Origin: Orbus sasakiae
Lineage (GTDB): Bacteria > Pseudomonadota > Gammaproteobacteria > Enterobacterales > Orbaceae
Assembly: GCF_039542345.1 (NCBI RefSeq)
Contig: NZ_BAABHY010000005.1
Coordinates: forward strand, 248,001 to 312,000
Length of the DNA stretch: 64,000 bases
Reading direction: 5' to 3'
Part shown: one piece after another, positions 16,244 to 25,429 of the stretch
How positions within the stretch are numbered: the stretch's first letter is position 1
How the letters are laid out: every line of letters starts with the position of its first letter
Position numbers and translations under genes: made by a program
The notes under the pieces: generated by a model
The model's database searches: none
Seen by the model: only the letters and a program-made list of their open reading frames with translations
Told to the model about the DNA's origin: nothing

Positions 16244-18637
16244 ATGGCAGAATATCAATTTATGGTTGAAGGGATGTCATGTGCTTCTTGCGTGAACCGT
16301 GTTGAAAAAGCATTGAACAAAGTAAGCGGTGTCACTGAAGCGAGTGTTAACTTGGCGACGGAAAAAGTCACGATCCAAACCACAACACCCATCAATATTG
16401 CGTCATTATTTGAAGCCGTAGAGAATGCGGGATACCATCCCATAGCCTTGCCATCAGAACATGATTCACAAGATATTGTATTATCGATAAATGGTATGTC
16501 ATGTGCCTCTTGTGTTAATCGCGTTGAAAAAGCACTTTATAAAGTGGCGGGTGTAGAAAGTGCTCAAGTTAATTTAGCAACAGAAAAAGCGACCATAAAA
16601 GGCACGCATTTAGATATTGCAGCTTTAATTCAGTCTATTGATGATGCTGGTTATCAGGCAACATTTGTTGATGAGACCAAACCACTTATTCACAAACCTA
16701 AGCAGCCGTCATTATGGCCGGTGATTATTGCCGCGGGACTTGCGCTACCATTATTGTTACCAATGTTGCTTGAACCGTTTGGTATTGATTGGATGTTACC
16801 TGGTTTGGTGCAGTTGTTACTTGCGACACCAGTACAGTTTATACTGGGGGCGCGTTTTTATCGTAGTGCGTGGAAGGCGGTAAAGGCGCTTAGTGGTAAT
16901 ATGGACTTACTTGTTGTGATGGGAACCAGTGCAGCTTATGGCTTATCACTATATCAATTGATTGTTAACTGGCACAGTAATCACATGCCACATCTCTATT
17001 TTGAATCGTCGGCAATTATCATAACGCTTATTTTATTGGGGAAATGGCTTGAAGCAAGAGCAAAACATCAAACAACCCAAGCTATCGAAGCATTAACCTC
17101 TTTAAGACCGGAAACCGCAAGAGTAAAACGTGGTGATAAAGAGATTGAATTACCAATTGATCACGTGAAATTGAATGACATGGTGATCATTAAACCTGGT
17201 GAGCGAATTGCCGTTGATGGCTTGATATTAGAGGGGGTATCAAGTAGTGATGAATCCATGATAACGGGTGAAAGTTTACCTGTTAGTAAAACCGTCGGCG
17301 ACAGTGTGACGGGAGGTGCTATTAATGGAGAAGGCTTATTAATTGTGAAAACAACGGCGGTCGAAGCGCAATCAATGCTGGCTAAAATCATTCAATTAGT
17401 TGAATCCGCTCAAGCACAAAAAGCCCCGATTCAACGCATTGTCGATCGCATTAGTGCGGTTTTTGTACCCGTTATTTTGGTTATTGCATTCATCACTTTA
17501 CTTGCTTGGGGAATGTCAACCCATGATTGGACGCTAGCGTTATTAAATGCGGTTGCTGTATTGGTGATTGCTTGTCCGTGTGCATTAGGCCTTGCGACAC
17601 CGACGGCGATTATGGTAGGCACTGGCGTGGCTGCTCGTCACGGTATTCTAATCAAAGATGCCTTGGCTCTTGAAACTATGCACAGTATTAAAGCGGTTGC
17701 ATTTGATAAAACTGGGACATTAACCGTCGGTAAACCTGAATTAGTGGTTTTTAAAACCATCAGTGGTGATGATGATCACTTATTGAATATTGCGGCATCA
17801 ATTCAAGCGGGAAGCGAACATCCGTTAGCAAAAGCAGTACTAAGCAAAGCTGATGAGCGTCATATTGTATATCGTTATGCACAAAATATTACCAATGTTG
17901 CTGGACTAGGAATTAAAGCTACTCTTGCTGACCAACCTTATTACTTAGGGAGTACGCATTGGATGGCATCATTGAATGCTGATTTTGGTGATTTGCAACG
18001 AACGACGGATGAATTAGCCCATAACGGTTATACCATTTCTTGGCTAGCTATGCAAAGTGGCGATCAGATTAAGGTGCTTGCTTTGTTGGGGTTTGCTGAT
18101 GTGGTTAAACCGGAAGCGAAACCGGCTATCGATGCTTTGCATCATCTTAATGTTAAAACAGTTATGCTCACGGGAGATAATCTTAATGCAGCAAATCATG
18201 TTGCCCAGCAGCTCTCAATTGATCACGTTGTTGCACAGGTGATGCCTCAAGATAAGGCTGATCACATTTATCAACTGCAAAAAACCTATGGTAAAGTTGC
18301 GATGGTCGGAGATGGTGTCAATGACGCGCCTGCTCTGGCTGCAGCAGATATCGGGATTGCGATGGGAACGGGGACAGACGTTGCGATGCATACGGCTGCC
18401 ATAACGTTAATGCGAGGCAATCCTTTGTTGATTGCCGATGCGATTGATATCTCAAGAAGAACGTATAATAAAATTAAGCAAAATTTATTTTGGGCGTTTG
18501 TGTATAATCTTATTGGTGTTCCACTTGCCGCATTAGGGCTATTAAATCCAATGATTGCGGGTGCTGCAATGGCATTAAGTAGCGTCAGTGTTGTCACTAA
18601 TGCATTATTATTACGACGGTGGAAACCAAAAGCATAA
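16244..18637 (+). CDS. copA: Cu(I)-exporting P-type ATPase CopA
   Basis: CopA pumps cytoplasmic Cu(I) across the inner membrane into the periplasm. Two N-terminal heavy-metal domains each carry GMSCASC (about residues 10-16 and 86-92). A membrane region follows, then the actuator motif MITGESLPV and the CPC copper-site motif ACPCALGLATPTA (about 444). The phosphorylated aspartate is in DKTGTLT (about 488), followed by the ATP-domain SEHPLAKA and hinge GDGVNDAPAL. At 797 residues (E. coli 834) it is complete. The CueR-type promoter upstream explains induction by copper. The cueR gene is not in the window. Confidence 0.97.
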   Translation: MAEYQFMVEGMSCASCVNRVEKALNKVSGVTEASVNLATEKVTIQTTTPINIASLFEAVENAGYHPIALPSEHDSQDIVLSINGMSCASCVNRVEKALYKVAGVESAQVNLATEKATIKGTHLDIAALIQSIDDAGYQATFVDETKPLIHKPKQPSLWPVIIAAGLALPLLLPMLLEPFGIDWMLPGLVQLLLATPVQFILGARFYRSAWKAVKALSGNMDLLVVMGTSAAYGLSLYQLIVNWHSNHMPHLYFESSAIIITLILLGKWLEARAKHQTTQAIEALTSLRPETARVKRGDKEIELPIDHVKLNDMVIIKPGERIAVDGLILEGVSSSDESMITGESLPVSKTVGDSVTGGAINGEGLLIVKTTAVEAQSMLAKIIQLVESAQAQKAPIQRIVDRISAVFVPVILVIAFITLLAWGMSTHDWTLALLNAVAVLVIACPCALGLATPTAIMVGTGVAARHGILIKDALALETMHSIKAVAFDKTGTLTVGKPELVVFKTISGDDDHLLNIAASIQAGSEHPLAKAVLSKADERHIVYRYAQNITNVAGLGIKATLADQPYYLGSTHWMASLNADFGDLQRTTDELAHNGYTISWLAMQSGDQIKVLALLGFADVVKPEAKPAIDALHHLNVKTVMLTGDNLNAANHVAQQLSIDHVVAQVMPQDKADHIYQLQKTYGKVAMVGDGVNDAPALAAADIGIAMGTGTDVAMHTAAITLMRGNPLLIADAIDISRRTYNKIKQNLFWAFVYNLIGVPLAALGLLNPMIAGAAMALSSVSVVTNALLLRRWKPKA

Positions 18638-18640
18638 ACA

Positions 18641-18673
18641 ATAAAAAATCCCTTATTAAAAATAATAAGGGAT
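18641..18673 (-). terminator. Rho-independent terminator of proS
   Basis: The stem ATCCCTTATT (18648-18657) pairs with AATAAGGGAT (18664-18673). Read on the minus strand it is followed by TTTTTAT. It lies 43 bases past the proS stop and 3 bp past the copA gene, and may weakly serve copA as well. Confidence 0.85.
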
Positions 18674-18716
18674 CGTGAAATTATTCGCTGAATTGACTAA
18701 CGCGAATATGAACTGG

Positions 18717-20435
18717 TTATGGGTGACATTTTGCTTTAATGATATTAATGATGTTATCCACAGCAATCATCTCTTTTTCACCGCCCGCGCGGTATTTATA
18801 TTCGACTTCACCGTTATCAAGATTACGTTCACCAATAACAATTGTATGTGGGATACCAATTAATTCTGCATCAGCAAACATTACACCCGGACGTTCTTTA
18901 CGGTCATCAAATAGGACATCAATACCCGCTGATTTAAGTTCAGCATAAAGTTTTTCGGCCGTTTGTTGTACTTTTTCCGATTTATGCATGTTCATTGGAA
19001 TAATGACGACGCTGAATGGTGCAATGGCTTCAGGCCATACAATACCACGCTCATCATTACGTTGTTCAATCGCGGCCGCCACAATGCGCGTTACCCCAAT
19101 CCCATAACATCCCATAATCATGACATGATTTTGACCATCTTCACCTTGAACGGTCGCATTCATTGCTTGCGAATATTTTGTGCCAAGTTGGAAAATATGA
19201 CCAACTTCAATACCACGTTTAATCTGCAATGTCCCTTTACCGTCTGGACTGATATCCCCTTCAACCACGTTACGGATATCTTCGACGCGTGGTAATACTG
19301 CATCACGGTGCCAATTAATATTAAAATAGTGTTTACCATCAATATTAGCGCCAGCACCAAAATCACTCATCACCGCAACGTCACGATCGATAATAATTGG
19401 TAAATTGAGGTTAACCGGGCCAAGTGATCCCGGTCCGGCACCAATTGTTGTGCGAATCTCTTCTTCATTAGCAAACTCTAATGGTGAAGCAATAATATCT
19501 AATTTCTCAGCTTTTACTTCATTAAGGGTATGATCACCCCTGACTAATAAGGCAACAAATTGATGGCCGCTGTCTTTGGCTGCTTTTACAATGAGTGTTT
19601 TAACCGTTTTTTCAATGGCTAAATTAAACTGAGAAACTAATTCATCAATGGTTTTGGCATTCGGTGTATCAACCAGCTCCATGGCCTTAGTTGGTGCGGC
19701 AAGTGTTGCCGTCGGCGCTTGTGCGGTTGCCATTTCGATATTGGCGGCATAATCGGATCCAGTTGAAAACACAATATCATCTTCACCACTGTCAGCCAAT
19801 ACTTGGAATTCATGAGACCAACTACCGCCAATTGAACCCGTGTCAGCACTGACGGCTCTAAAATCAAGCCCGACGCGGGTGAAAATAGCACTATAGGCAT
19901 TATACATGTCGTCATAAGTTTTTTGTAACGACGCTTGTGTTGTATGGAATGAATAAGCGTCTTTCATAATAAATTCGCGAGAACGCATCACACCAAAACG
20001 TGGACGTACTTCATCACGGAATTTGGTTTGAATTTGGAAAAAATTTAACGGGAGCTGCTTATAAGAACTTACTTCATTACGCACTAAATCGGTAATGACT
20101 TCTTCATGCGTTGGTCCTAATACAAACTCACGATCACCACGATCTTTGATACGTAAAAGTTCCGGGCCATACTGTTCCCAGCGTCCACTTTCTTGCCAAA
20201 TGTCAGCAGGTTGTACGACCGGCATCAATACTTCAATGGCGCCAGCGTTGTTCATTTCTTCGCGAACAATATTTTCAACTTTTTTCAGTACTCGATAGCC
20301 AGTTGGTAGCCAAGTATATAGACCGGCCGCTACTTTTCGTATCATTCCCGCACGAAGCATTAATTGATGACTGACAACTTCAGCATCCGCTGGCGTTTCT
20401 TTTAATGTAGAGAGAAGATATTGACTTGTACGCAT
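18717..20435 (-). CDS. proS: Prolyl-tRNA synthetase
   Basis: ProS charges tRNA-Pro. It is a class II synthetase of the bacterial type with an inserted editing domain (about residues 220-400). ATG at 20435 gives 572 residues, exactly the E. coli length; a TTG four codons upstream is less likely. Motif 2 is in RFGVMRSREFIMKDAYSFH, motif 3 in GCYGIGVTRIVAAAIEQ, and the anticodon-binding domain forms the C-terminus. It stands alone on the minus strand with its own terminator. Confidence 0.97.
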   Translation of the reverse strand: MRTSQYLLSTLKETPADAEVVSHQLMLRAGMIRKVAAGLYTWLPTGYRVLKKVENIVREEMNNAGAIEVLMPVVQPADIWQESGRWEQYGPELLRIKDRGDREFVLGPTHEEVITDLVRNEVSSYKQLPLNFFQIQTKFRDEVRPRFGVMRSREFIMKDAYSFHTTQASLQKTYDDMYNAYSAIFTRVGLDFRAVSADTGSIGGSWSHEFQVLADSGEDDIVFSTGSDYAANIEMATAQAPTATLAAPTKAMELVDTPNAKTIDELVSQFNLAIEKTVKTLIVKAAKDSGHQFVALLVRGDHTLNEVKAEKLDIIASPLEFANEEEIRTTIGAGPGSLGPVNLNLPIIIDRDVAVMSDFGAGANIDGKHYFNINWHRDAVLPRVEDIRNVVEGDISPDGKGTLQIKRGIEVGHIFQLGTKYSQAMNATVQGEDGQNHVMIMGCYGIGVTRIVAAAIEQRNDERGIVWPEAIAPFSVVIIPMNMHKSEKVQQTAEKLYAELKSAGIDVLFDDRKERPGVMFADAELIGIPHTIVIGERNLDNGEVEYKYRAGGEKEMIAVDNIINIIKAKCHP

Positions 20436-20636
20436 GATGTATCCCAATTTAAGACAGAAAATGGCATTAGTTTAGCAGGCAATTTTATAACTCGAAAGGG
20501 TATATTGTTAAATATCGTTGCGTTAATCACCTCATACACCCTGTCAGTTTAAAAATAGTTGTTAAATTTTCGGTTGTCGTGTTGTATTGAAAAGGCTTAC
20601 ACTCATTCTAAATAAACCCGACATAACACATTGAAT

Positions 20637-21677
20637 ATGAAACTGACTTTTCAAGAGATGTATCAAGCATTAATTCATAAGGATTCACAATATGATGGAT
20701 TATTTTATGCTGCAATTAAAACCACGGGGATTTTTTGTCGTGCAGTTTGTACCGCACGTAAACCGAAAGCGGAAAATGTTGAATTTTTTAGTTCAGCACA
20801 TGATGCGATAGTGAGTGGTTATCGGCCGTGTAAAATTTGTAAGCCTCAGTTCTTACCCGATCAGACACCAACAGACATTGCTAATTTATTGTCTTTTATG
20901 GAACAAAATCCAAATATCAAACTCTCTGATTCGAGTTTACGTGAACGAGGTCTTGAACCTCATACAATACGACGCTGGTTTGTTAAACATCATGGCATGA
21001 CATTTCATGCTTTTCAAAGAATGAATCGTATTAATATCGCACTGAAAAAGATCCAAGACGGTGAGTCCGTTATTCATTCTGCTTATGATAGTGGTTTTGA
21101 ATCACTCAGTGGTTTTAGTGATTCATTTAAAACGATATTTGGTGTTGCTCCTTCAATGGCTAAACAACACAATATTATTTATTTACAGCGTATTGAAACT
21201 CCGATTGGTACGATGTTTGCTGCTGCAACTCAGCAAGGGCTATGCTTACTTGAATTTACCAATAGACGTATGCTAGAAACTGAACTTAAACAGCTTGTAA
21301 AACGTTATAATGCAACGTTAATCCGTGGCGAAAATCACCATATTAAACAGACTAAATTCGAACTCAATGAATATTTTAACGGTCAGCGACAGCATTTTAC
21401 GGTACAACTTGATCTTAAAGGGACGACTTTTCAGCAGCAGGTTTGGCAAGCATTGATTGGTATTCCTTATGGTCAGACTCGCTCTTATCAACAGCAAGCT
21501 CAATCTATTGATAAGCCAAAAGCGATAAGAGCGGTTGCTAATGCAAATGGGATGAATCAAATTAGTATTGTGATTCCTTGTCATCGCGTTATTGGTGCAG
21601 ATGGTAAATTGACTGGTTATGGGGGCGGGTTATGGCGTAAAAATTGGTTACTCAAATTGGAACAAACTCACCGTTAA
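20637..21677 (+). CDS. ada: Ada: methylphosphotriester/O6-methylguanine-DNA methyltransferase and regulator
   Basis: Ada repairs alkylated DNA by moving methyl groups to its own cysteines and activates the adaptive response. The N-terminal zinc domain has the acceptor pair in GIFCRAVCTARKP (Cys34, Cys38) and GYRPCKICKP. An AraC-type helix-turn-helix follows (about 85-175). The C-terminal alkylguanine transferase has VIPCHRVIG, with Cys at about 315. ATG at 20637 gives 346 residues (E. coli 354). A TTG two codons upstream is possible. No good ribosome-binding site is visible, consistent with low basal expression. No alkB follows, unlike in E. coli. Confidence 0.95.
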   Translation: MKLTFQEMYQALIHKDSQYDGLFYAAIKTTGIFCRAVCTARKPKAENVEFFSSAHDAIVSGYRPCKICKPQFLPDQTPTDIANLLSFMEQNPNIKLSDSSLRERGLEPHTIRRWFVKHHGMTFHAFQRMNRINIALKKIQDGESVIHSAYDSGFESLSGFSDSFKTIFGVAPSMAKQHNIIYLQRIETPIGTMFAAATQQGLCLLEFTNRRMLETELKQLVKRYNATLIRGENHHIKQTKFELNEYFNGQRQHFTVQLDLKGTTFQQQVWQALIGIPYGQTRSYQQQAQSIDKPKAIRAVANANGMNQISIVIPCHRVIGADGKLTGYGGGLWRKNWLLKLEQTHR

Positions 21678-22002
21678 ATATGTTGGAATTCAATTTACTT
21701 TTTAGGTGATTTCGTCTATTATGTGAAACCATGTATTTGTTTTTTAATAAAAAAATATTTGGTTTTCCTCTCATAACATATCAAAATAAATATCTTAACT
21801 GCCAACACTTACTTAATCAGTATCATTTGTGATACCTTATGCACTTTTTTAACCTAAAGTATCAAAATGGAATCTTTTTAAGTTATTGAATATATTCATA
21901 TTATTCTTTCTTTTGTGATGGTGGTCACTCCTTAAACTGTCAATTTTTGTTATGATTTAATGAGTTTAAAAATAAATGACTCATTGATAAAGAGGACTCT
22001 AC
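21678..22002. promoter_or_regulatory. ada-sdaC spacer with sdaC promoter (325 bp)
   Basis: There is no gene here. The right half holds a CRP-type site (21914-21929) and a -10 element TATGAT (21951-21956) before sdaC, with AAAGAGGA as ribosome-binding site. No hairpin with U-tract is evident after ada. Confidence 0.55.
21914..21929. promoter_or_regulatory. CRP-type site upstream of sdaC
   Basis: TGTGATGGTGGTCACT matches the CRP consensus at nine of ten core bases. Its centre is about 41.5 bases before the start expected from TATGAT at 21951-21956, the class II activator position. Confidence 0.7.
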
Positions 22003-23301
22003 ATGAGCAAGACAATCAATACCCAAAACGATGTAACCGGTACTAATCAAATGCCTAAGTGGCGATCGAGTGACACCATTTGGATGCTAAGTTTGTATGG
22101 TACAGCAATCGGTGCTGGTGTGTTATTTTTACCAATTAATGCCGGGGCAGGAGGCCTTATACCGTTAGTTGTCATGTTAGTTTTAGCTTTCCCGATGACG
22201 TTTTTTGCTCATCGAGCCTTATGCCGATTTGTTTTGTCTGGAAAAAGTTCAGATGGTGATATTACGGTAGTTGTTGAAGAGGCGTTTGGACGGACTGCCG
22301 GTAATTGGATTACAGTTCTCTATTTTTTTGCTATTTACCCTATTTTATTGGTCTACAGTGTCGGTGTTACAAATACTGTTGATAGTTTTATGGTTCATCA
22401 ATTAGGCATGGCATCCCCACCTAGAGCGTTATTAGCATTTATATTGGTTGCCGTTTTAATGCTGATTGTTCATTTAGGGGAAAATTTAATTGTTAAAGTG
22501 ATGTCAATATTGGTGTTCCCATTTATTGCGGTTTTGATGGTTTTAGGTTTGTTCCTGATTCCGGAATGGAATGGCGCCATATTTACTGATTTTTCTTGGT
22601 CAGGTAATGTGGCAGCAGGAGGGCGTGGTATTTGGATGACCTTATGGTTAGTGATTCCAGTGATGGTTTTTTCCTTTAATCACTCGCCAATTATTTCATC
22701 GCTAGCAGTTGCTAAACGTAAAGAATATGGTGATAAATATGCTGAACCAAAATGTACACGCATTATTGCTGCCAGTAATATCATGATGGTTGTGACCGTC
22801 ATGTTTTTTGTATTTAGCTGCGCTCTGTGTTTAACGCCAGCCGAGCTATTAGAAGCAAAAGCGCAAAACATATCAATTTTATCCTATCTAGCTAACCATT
22901 TTAATTCACCTGTCATTGAGTATATCGGCCCACCGATTGCCTTTATTGCAATGTCTAAATCGTTTTTAGGTCATTACCTTGGCGGTAAAGAGGGGTTTAA
23001 TGGCATGGTGAATAAAGCGCTGCGTAGTAAAGGTAAAACAATTGAATCAAAACGTTTAGATAACATTGCGGCCATCTTTATGTTTATCACCGCTTGGGCT
23101 GTTGCTACGTTAAATCCAAGTATTCTTGGTTTAATCGAATCCCTTGGTGGCCCAATTTTAGCGATTATTCTCTTTTTAATGCCGATGTATGCTATTCACA
23201 AATTGCCTGCATTAGCAAAATATCGCGGCAAAATCAGTAATGTATTCATTGTAGTGATGGGATTCATTGCGATTTCGGCTGCGGTATACAATTTAGTATA
23301 G
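22003..23301 (+). CDS. sdaC: Serine:H+ symporter SdaC
   Basis: This inner-membrane permease of the STP/HAAAP amino-acid transporter family imports L-serine with protons. It has 432 residues (E. coli SdaC 429). The first helix carries GTAIGAGVLFLPINAGAGG, the conserved substrate-binding unwound region, and about eleven membrane segments follow. It is paired with the serine deaminase sdaA 136 bases downstream, so the unit imports and degrades serine. The threonine/serine TdcC is the nearest alternative, but the context favours SdaC. Confidence 0.93.
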   Translation: MSKTINTQNDVTGTNQMPKWRSSDTIWMLSLYGTAIGAGVLFLPINAGAGGLIPLVVMLVLAFPMTFFAHRALCRFVLSGKSSDGDITVVVEEAFGRTAGNWITVLYFFAIYPILLVYSVGVTNTVDSFMVHQLGMASPPRALLAFILVAVLMLIVHLGENLIVKVMSILVFPFIAVLMVLGLFLIPEWNGAIFTDFSWSGNVAAGGRGIWMTLWLVIPVMVFSFNHSPIISSLAVAKRKEYGDKYAEPKCTRIIAASNIMMVVTVMFFVFSCALCLTPAELLEAKAQNISILSYLANHFNSPVIEYIGPPIAFIAMSKSFLGHYLGGKEGFNGMVNKALRSKGKTIESKRLDNIAAIFMFITAWAVATLNPSILGLIESLGGPILAIILFLMPMYAIHKLPALAKYRGKISNVFIVVMGFIAISAAVYNLV

Positions 23302-23437
23302 CTTAGTATAACTACAGTAATCTGTAAGTACGATTTTAACTGCTCGTGCTTACAGCATAAAATAGTCAGTGAAGCAATTTGAAATTTGATTATTTAGACA
23401 CATATATCATGTCTAAATAAGGTGTAAGGAGGCAATA

Positions 23438-24805
23438 ATGGGCTCTGTATTTGATATTTTTAAAATTGGGATCGGACCGTCAAGTTCCCATACTGTTGGG
23501 CCAATGCGAGCAGGGAAGCTCTTTATTGATGGATTAATCGAAAAAAATCTTATGCCATCTGTCACCAAAATTGTGGCGGATGTCTATGGCTCTTTGTCAT
23601 TGACTGGTAAAGGTCATCAAACAGATATTGCTATTATCATGGGACTTGCCGGTAATCAACCCGATTCAGTCAATATTGATAGTATTCCCGGTTTTATTAA
23701 TCAAGTGAGTCAAAATGGCCGTTTGCCCATCTACAACGGACAATATGAAGTTGATTTCCCACTAGAAACTAGCATGAATTTTCATTCTAAGTTTTTACCA
23801 CTACATGAAAATGGTATGACGTTATCTGCTTACCACGATGATACGTTAATCTTACAAAAGACCTATTATTCAGTTGGTGGCGGTAAAATTGTCCTTGAGG
23901 AAGAGTTTGGTTTGGAAGACAATTCAGGCGTTGATATGCCATTTCCATTCTCAAGTGCAGAAAAATTGTTGCAGTACTGCAATGATAATTCACTCTCTGT
24001 TTCCAGTATTATTATGAAAAACGAACTGGCATTTCACAGTTATGATGACATTGAAACGTATTTCATCCGCGTTGGTAAAACCATGGAAGATTGCATCAAG
24101 CGAGGTATGAATACAGAAGGGTTATTACCAGGGCCATTAAAAGTACCTCGTCGTGCATTTTCGTTATATCGTCAGCTTGCAAATAGCTCTGAGAAAATCA
24201 TCGGTGATCCAATGATCATCATTGATTGGGTGAATATGTTTGCGTTAGCCGCTAGCGAAGAGAATGCAGCCGGTGGACGAGTCGTTACTGCTCCTACGAA
24301 TGGCGCATGTGGCATTATTCCGGCGATATTGGCTTACTATAACAAGTTTGTGACACCCATTACGCCCGATATTTATATTCGGTTTTTCTTAACCTGTGGC
24401 GCGATAGGTCAGCTTTATCAGATGAATGCGTCAATTTCTGGTGCTGAAGTGGGATGTCAAGGGGAAGTTGGGGTTGCTTGTTCGATGGCAGCAGCGGGGC
24501 TTGCTGAATTGCTTGGTGGTAATGCTGAACAAGTCTTTATGGCAGCTGAAATTGGTATGGAACACAATCTTGGTTTAACGTGCGACCCGGTTGGTGGACA
24601 AGTACAAGTCCCTTGTATTGAACGTAATGCTATTGCATCCGTTAAGGCGATTAACGCAGCTCGCATGGCATTAAGGCGGACGACAGCGGCGAAAGTCTCT
24701 TTAGACAAAGTGATCGAGACTATGTATGAGACGGGTAAAGATATGAACTCTAAATATCGTGAAACGTCTCGTGGTGGTCTAGCGATTACCATTCGTTGTG
24801 ATTAA
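23438..24805 (+). CDS. sdaA: L-serine ammonia-lyase (iron-sulfur type)
   Basis: The enzyme deaminates L-serine to pyruvate and ammonia using an oxygen-labile [4Fe-4S] cluster. It is a single-chain enzyme of 455 residues (E. coli SdaA 454, SdaB 455). The N-terminal beta domain begins FDIFKIGIGPSSSHTVGP. The alpha domain has TAPTNGACGIIPA, GAEVGCQGEVGVACSMAAAG and GLTCDPVGGQVQVPCIERN, which hold the cluster cysteines. AAGGAGG lies just upstream of ATG. It forms an operon-like pair with sdaC, as sdaC-sdaB does in E. coli, so the symbol could equally be sdaB. Confidence 0.95.
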   Translation: MGSVFDIFKIGIGPSSSHTVGPMRAGKLFIDGLIEKNLMPSVTKIVADVYGSLSLTGKGHQTDIAIIMGLAGNQPDSVNIDSIPGFINQVSQNGRLPIYNGQYEVDFPLETSMNFHSKFLPLHENGMTLSAYHDDTLILQKTYYSVGGGKIVLEEEFGLEDNSGVDMPFPFSSAEKLLQYCNDNSLSVSSIIMKNELAFHSYDDIETYFIRVGKTMEDCIKRGMNTEGLLPGPLKVPRRAFSLYRQLANSSEKIIGDPMIIIDWVNMFALAASEENAAGGRVVTAPTNGACGIIPAILAYYNKFVTPITPDIYIRFFLTCGAIGQLYQMNASISGAEVGCQGEVGVACSMAAAGLAELLGGNAEQVFMAAEIGMEHNLGLTCDPVGGQVQVPCIERNAIASVKAINAARMALRRTTAAKVSLDKVIETMYETGKDMNSKYRETSRGGLAITIRCD

Positions 24806-24810
24806 TATTA

Positions 24811-24835
24811 TAAAGGCACCTTCTGAGTGCCTTTA
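24811..24835 (+). terminator. Hairpin after sdaA, weak U-tract
   Basis: A 9-bp perfect stem (TAAAGGCAC, GTGCCTTTA) with a 7-nt loop lies 5 bases past the sdaA stop. The following bases are only TGTTTAAT, so termination strength is uncertain. It also lies between convergent genes. Confidence 0.65.
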
Positions 24836-24888
24836 TGTTTAATATTTTCGTTATTTTTTTATCATAATAGTTAATTATAGTAAAAAAA

Positions 24889-25248
24889 CTAATATTTCCA
24901 ATGCATATTATTAAGTTGTGACTGGATAAAGTCATTGTCCATAATATCATCTTTGGGATGGTCAGTCTGTTCTTTGATTTTACGCTTTCTTTGTTGTGTG
25001 CTTTTTTGTTGAGCAATTTTCAATTCATTGTGGGCCAACAAATTATTTAACTGGTCAAGTTCACCGAGTCCACGTAATACTGAAATCAACGTCAATAGCG
25101 TGATCGATTCACCTAACTCAATACGTTTAATCGTTGCAATCCCAACAGCAGATAACTCAGCGAGTTCGATTTGAGATAAATTTTGCTCTATTCTTGCCAT
25201 TTTGATACGACGACAAAGCATGGCAATTACGTCTGCATTTTCATCCAT
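24889..25248 (-). CDS. XRE-family helix-turn-helix regulator, target unknown
   Basis: This 119-residue protein has an N-terminal HTH_3 domain (about residues 8-65), with IEQNLSQIELAELSAVGIATIKRIELG as the DNA-binding helices and ITLLTLISVLRGLGELDQL completing the fold. A basic linker (QQRKRKIKEQ) and a short C-terminal tail follow. ATG at 25248 is likely; a TTG two codons upstream is possible, and neither has a clear ribosome-binding site. It resembles HipB-like regulators, but there is no hipA or other toxin next to it. It stands alone between sdaA and dnaE. Confidence 0.8.
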   Translation of the reverse strand: MDENADVIAMLCRRIKMARIEQNLSQIELAELSAVGIATIKRIELGESITLLTLISVLRGLGELDQLNNLLAHNELKIAQQKSTQQRKRKIKEQTDHPKDDIMDNDFIQSQLNNMHWKY

Positions 25249-25429
25249 TACCAATCAGCCTTTATTCAGAATATGGAGTATGAATATTGTGTGAGCTTAT
25301 TCTACAGCAATCTCAAAAAAAGGGTGTTTTTTGTTATCATAAAATGCACAATTTTTGATAATAAGAATATCTCAACCGATGGGTAAATTAATGTTATAAT
25401 TTAGGCAAATTTAATTAATAATATGTGTT

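Noticed and set aside
16244..18637. Silver or zinc/cadmium P-type ATPase instead of CopA
   Set aside because: The CPC motif, two CxxC metal domains and the CueR-type promoter all indicate Cu(I).
24786..25016. Minus-strand 76-codon frame overlapping the XRE gene
   Set aside because: It lies in another frame of the XRE gene, has no recognisable motif and AT-rich, lysine/asparagine-heavy composition.
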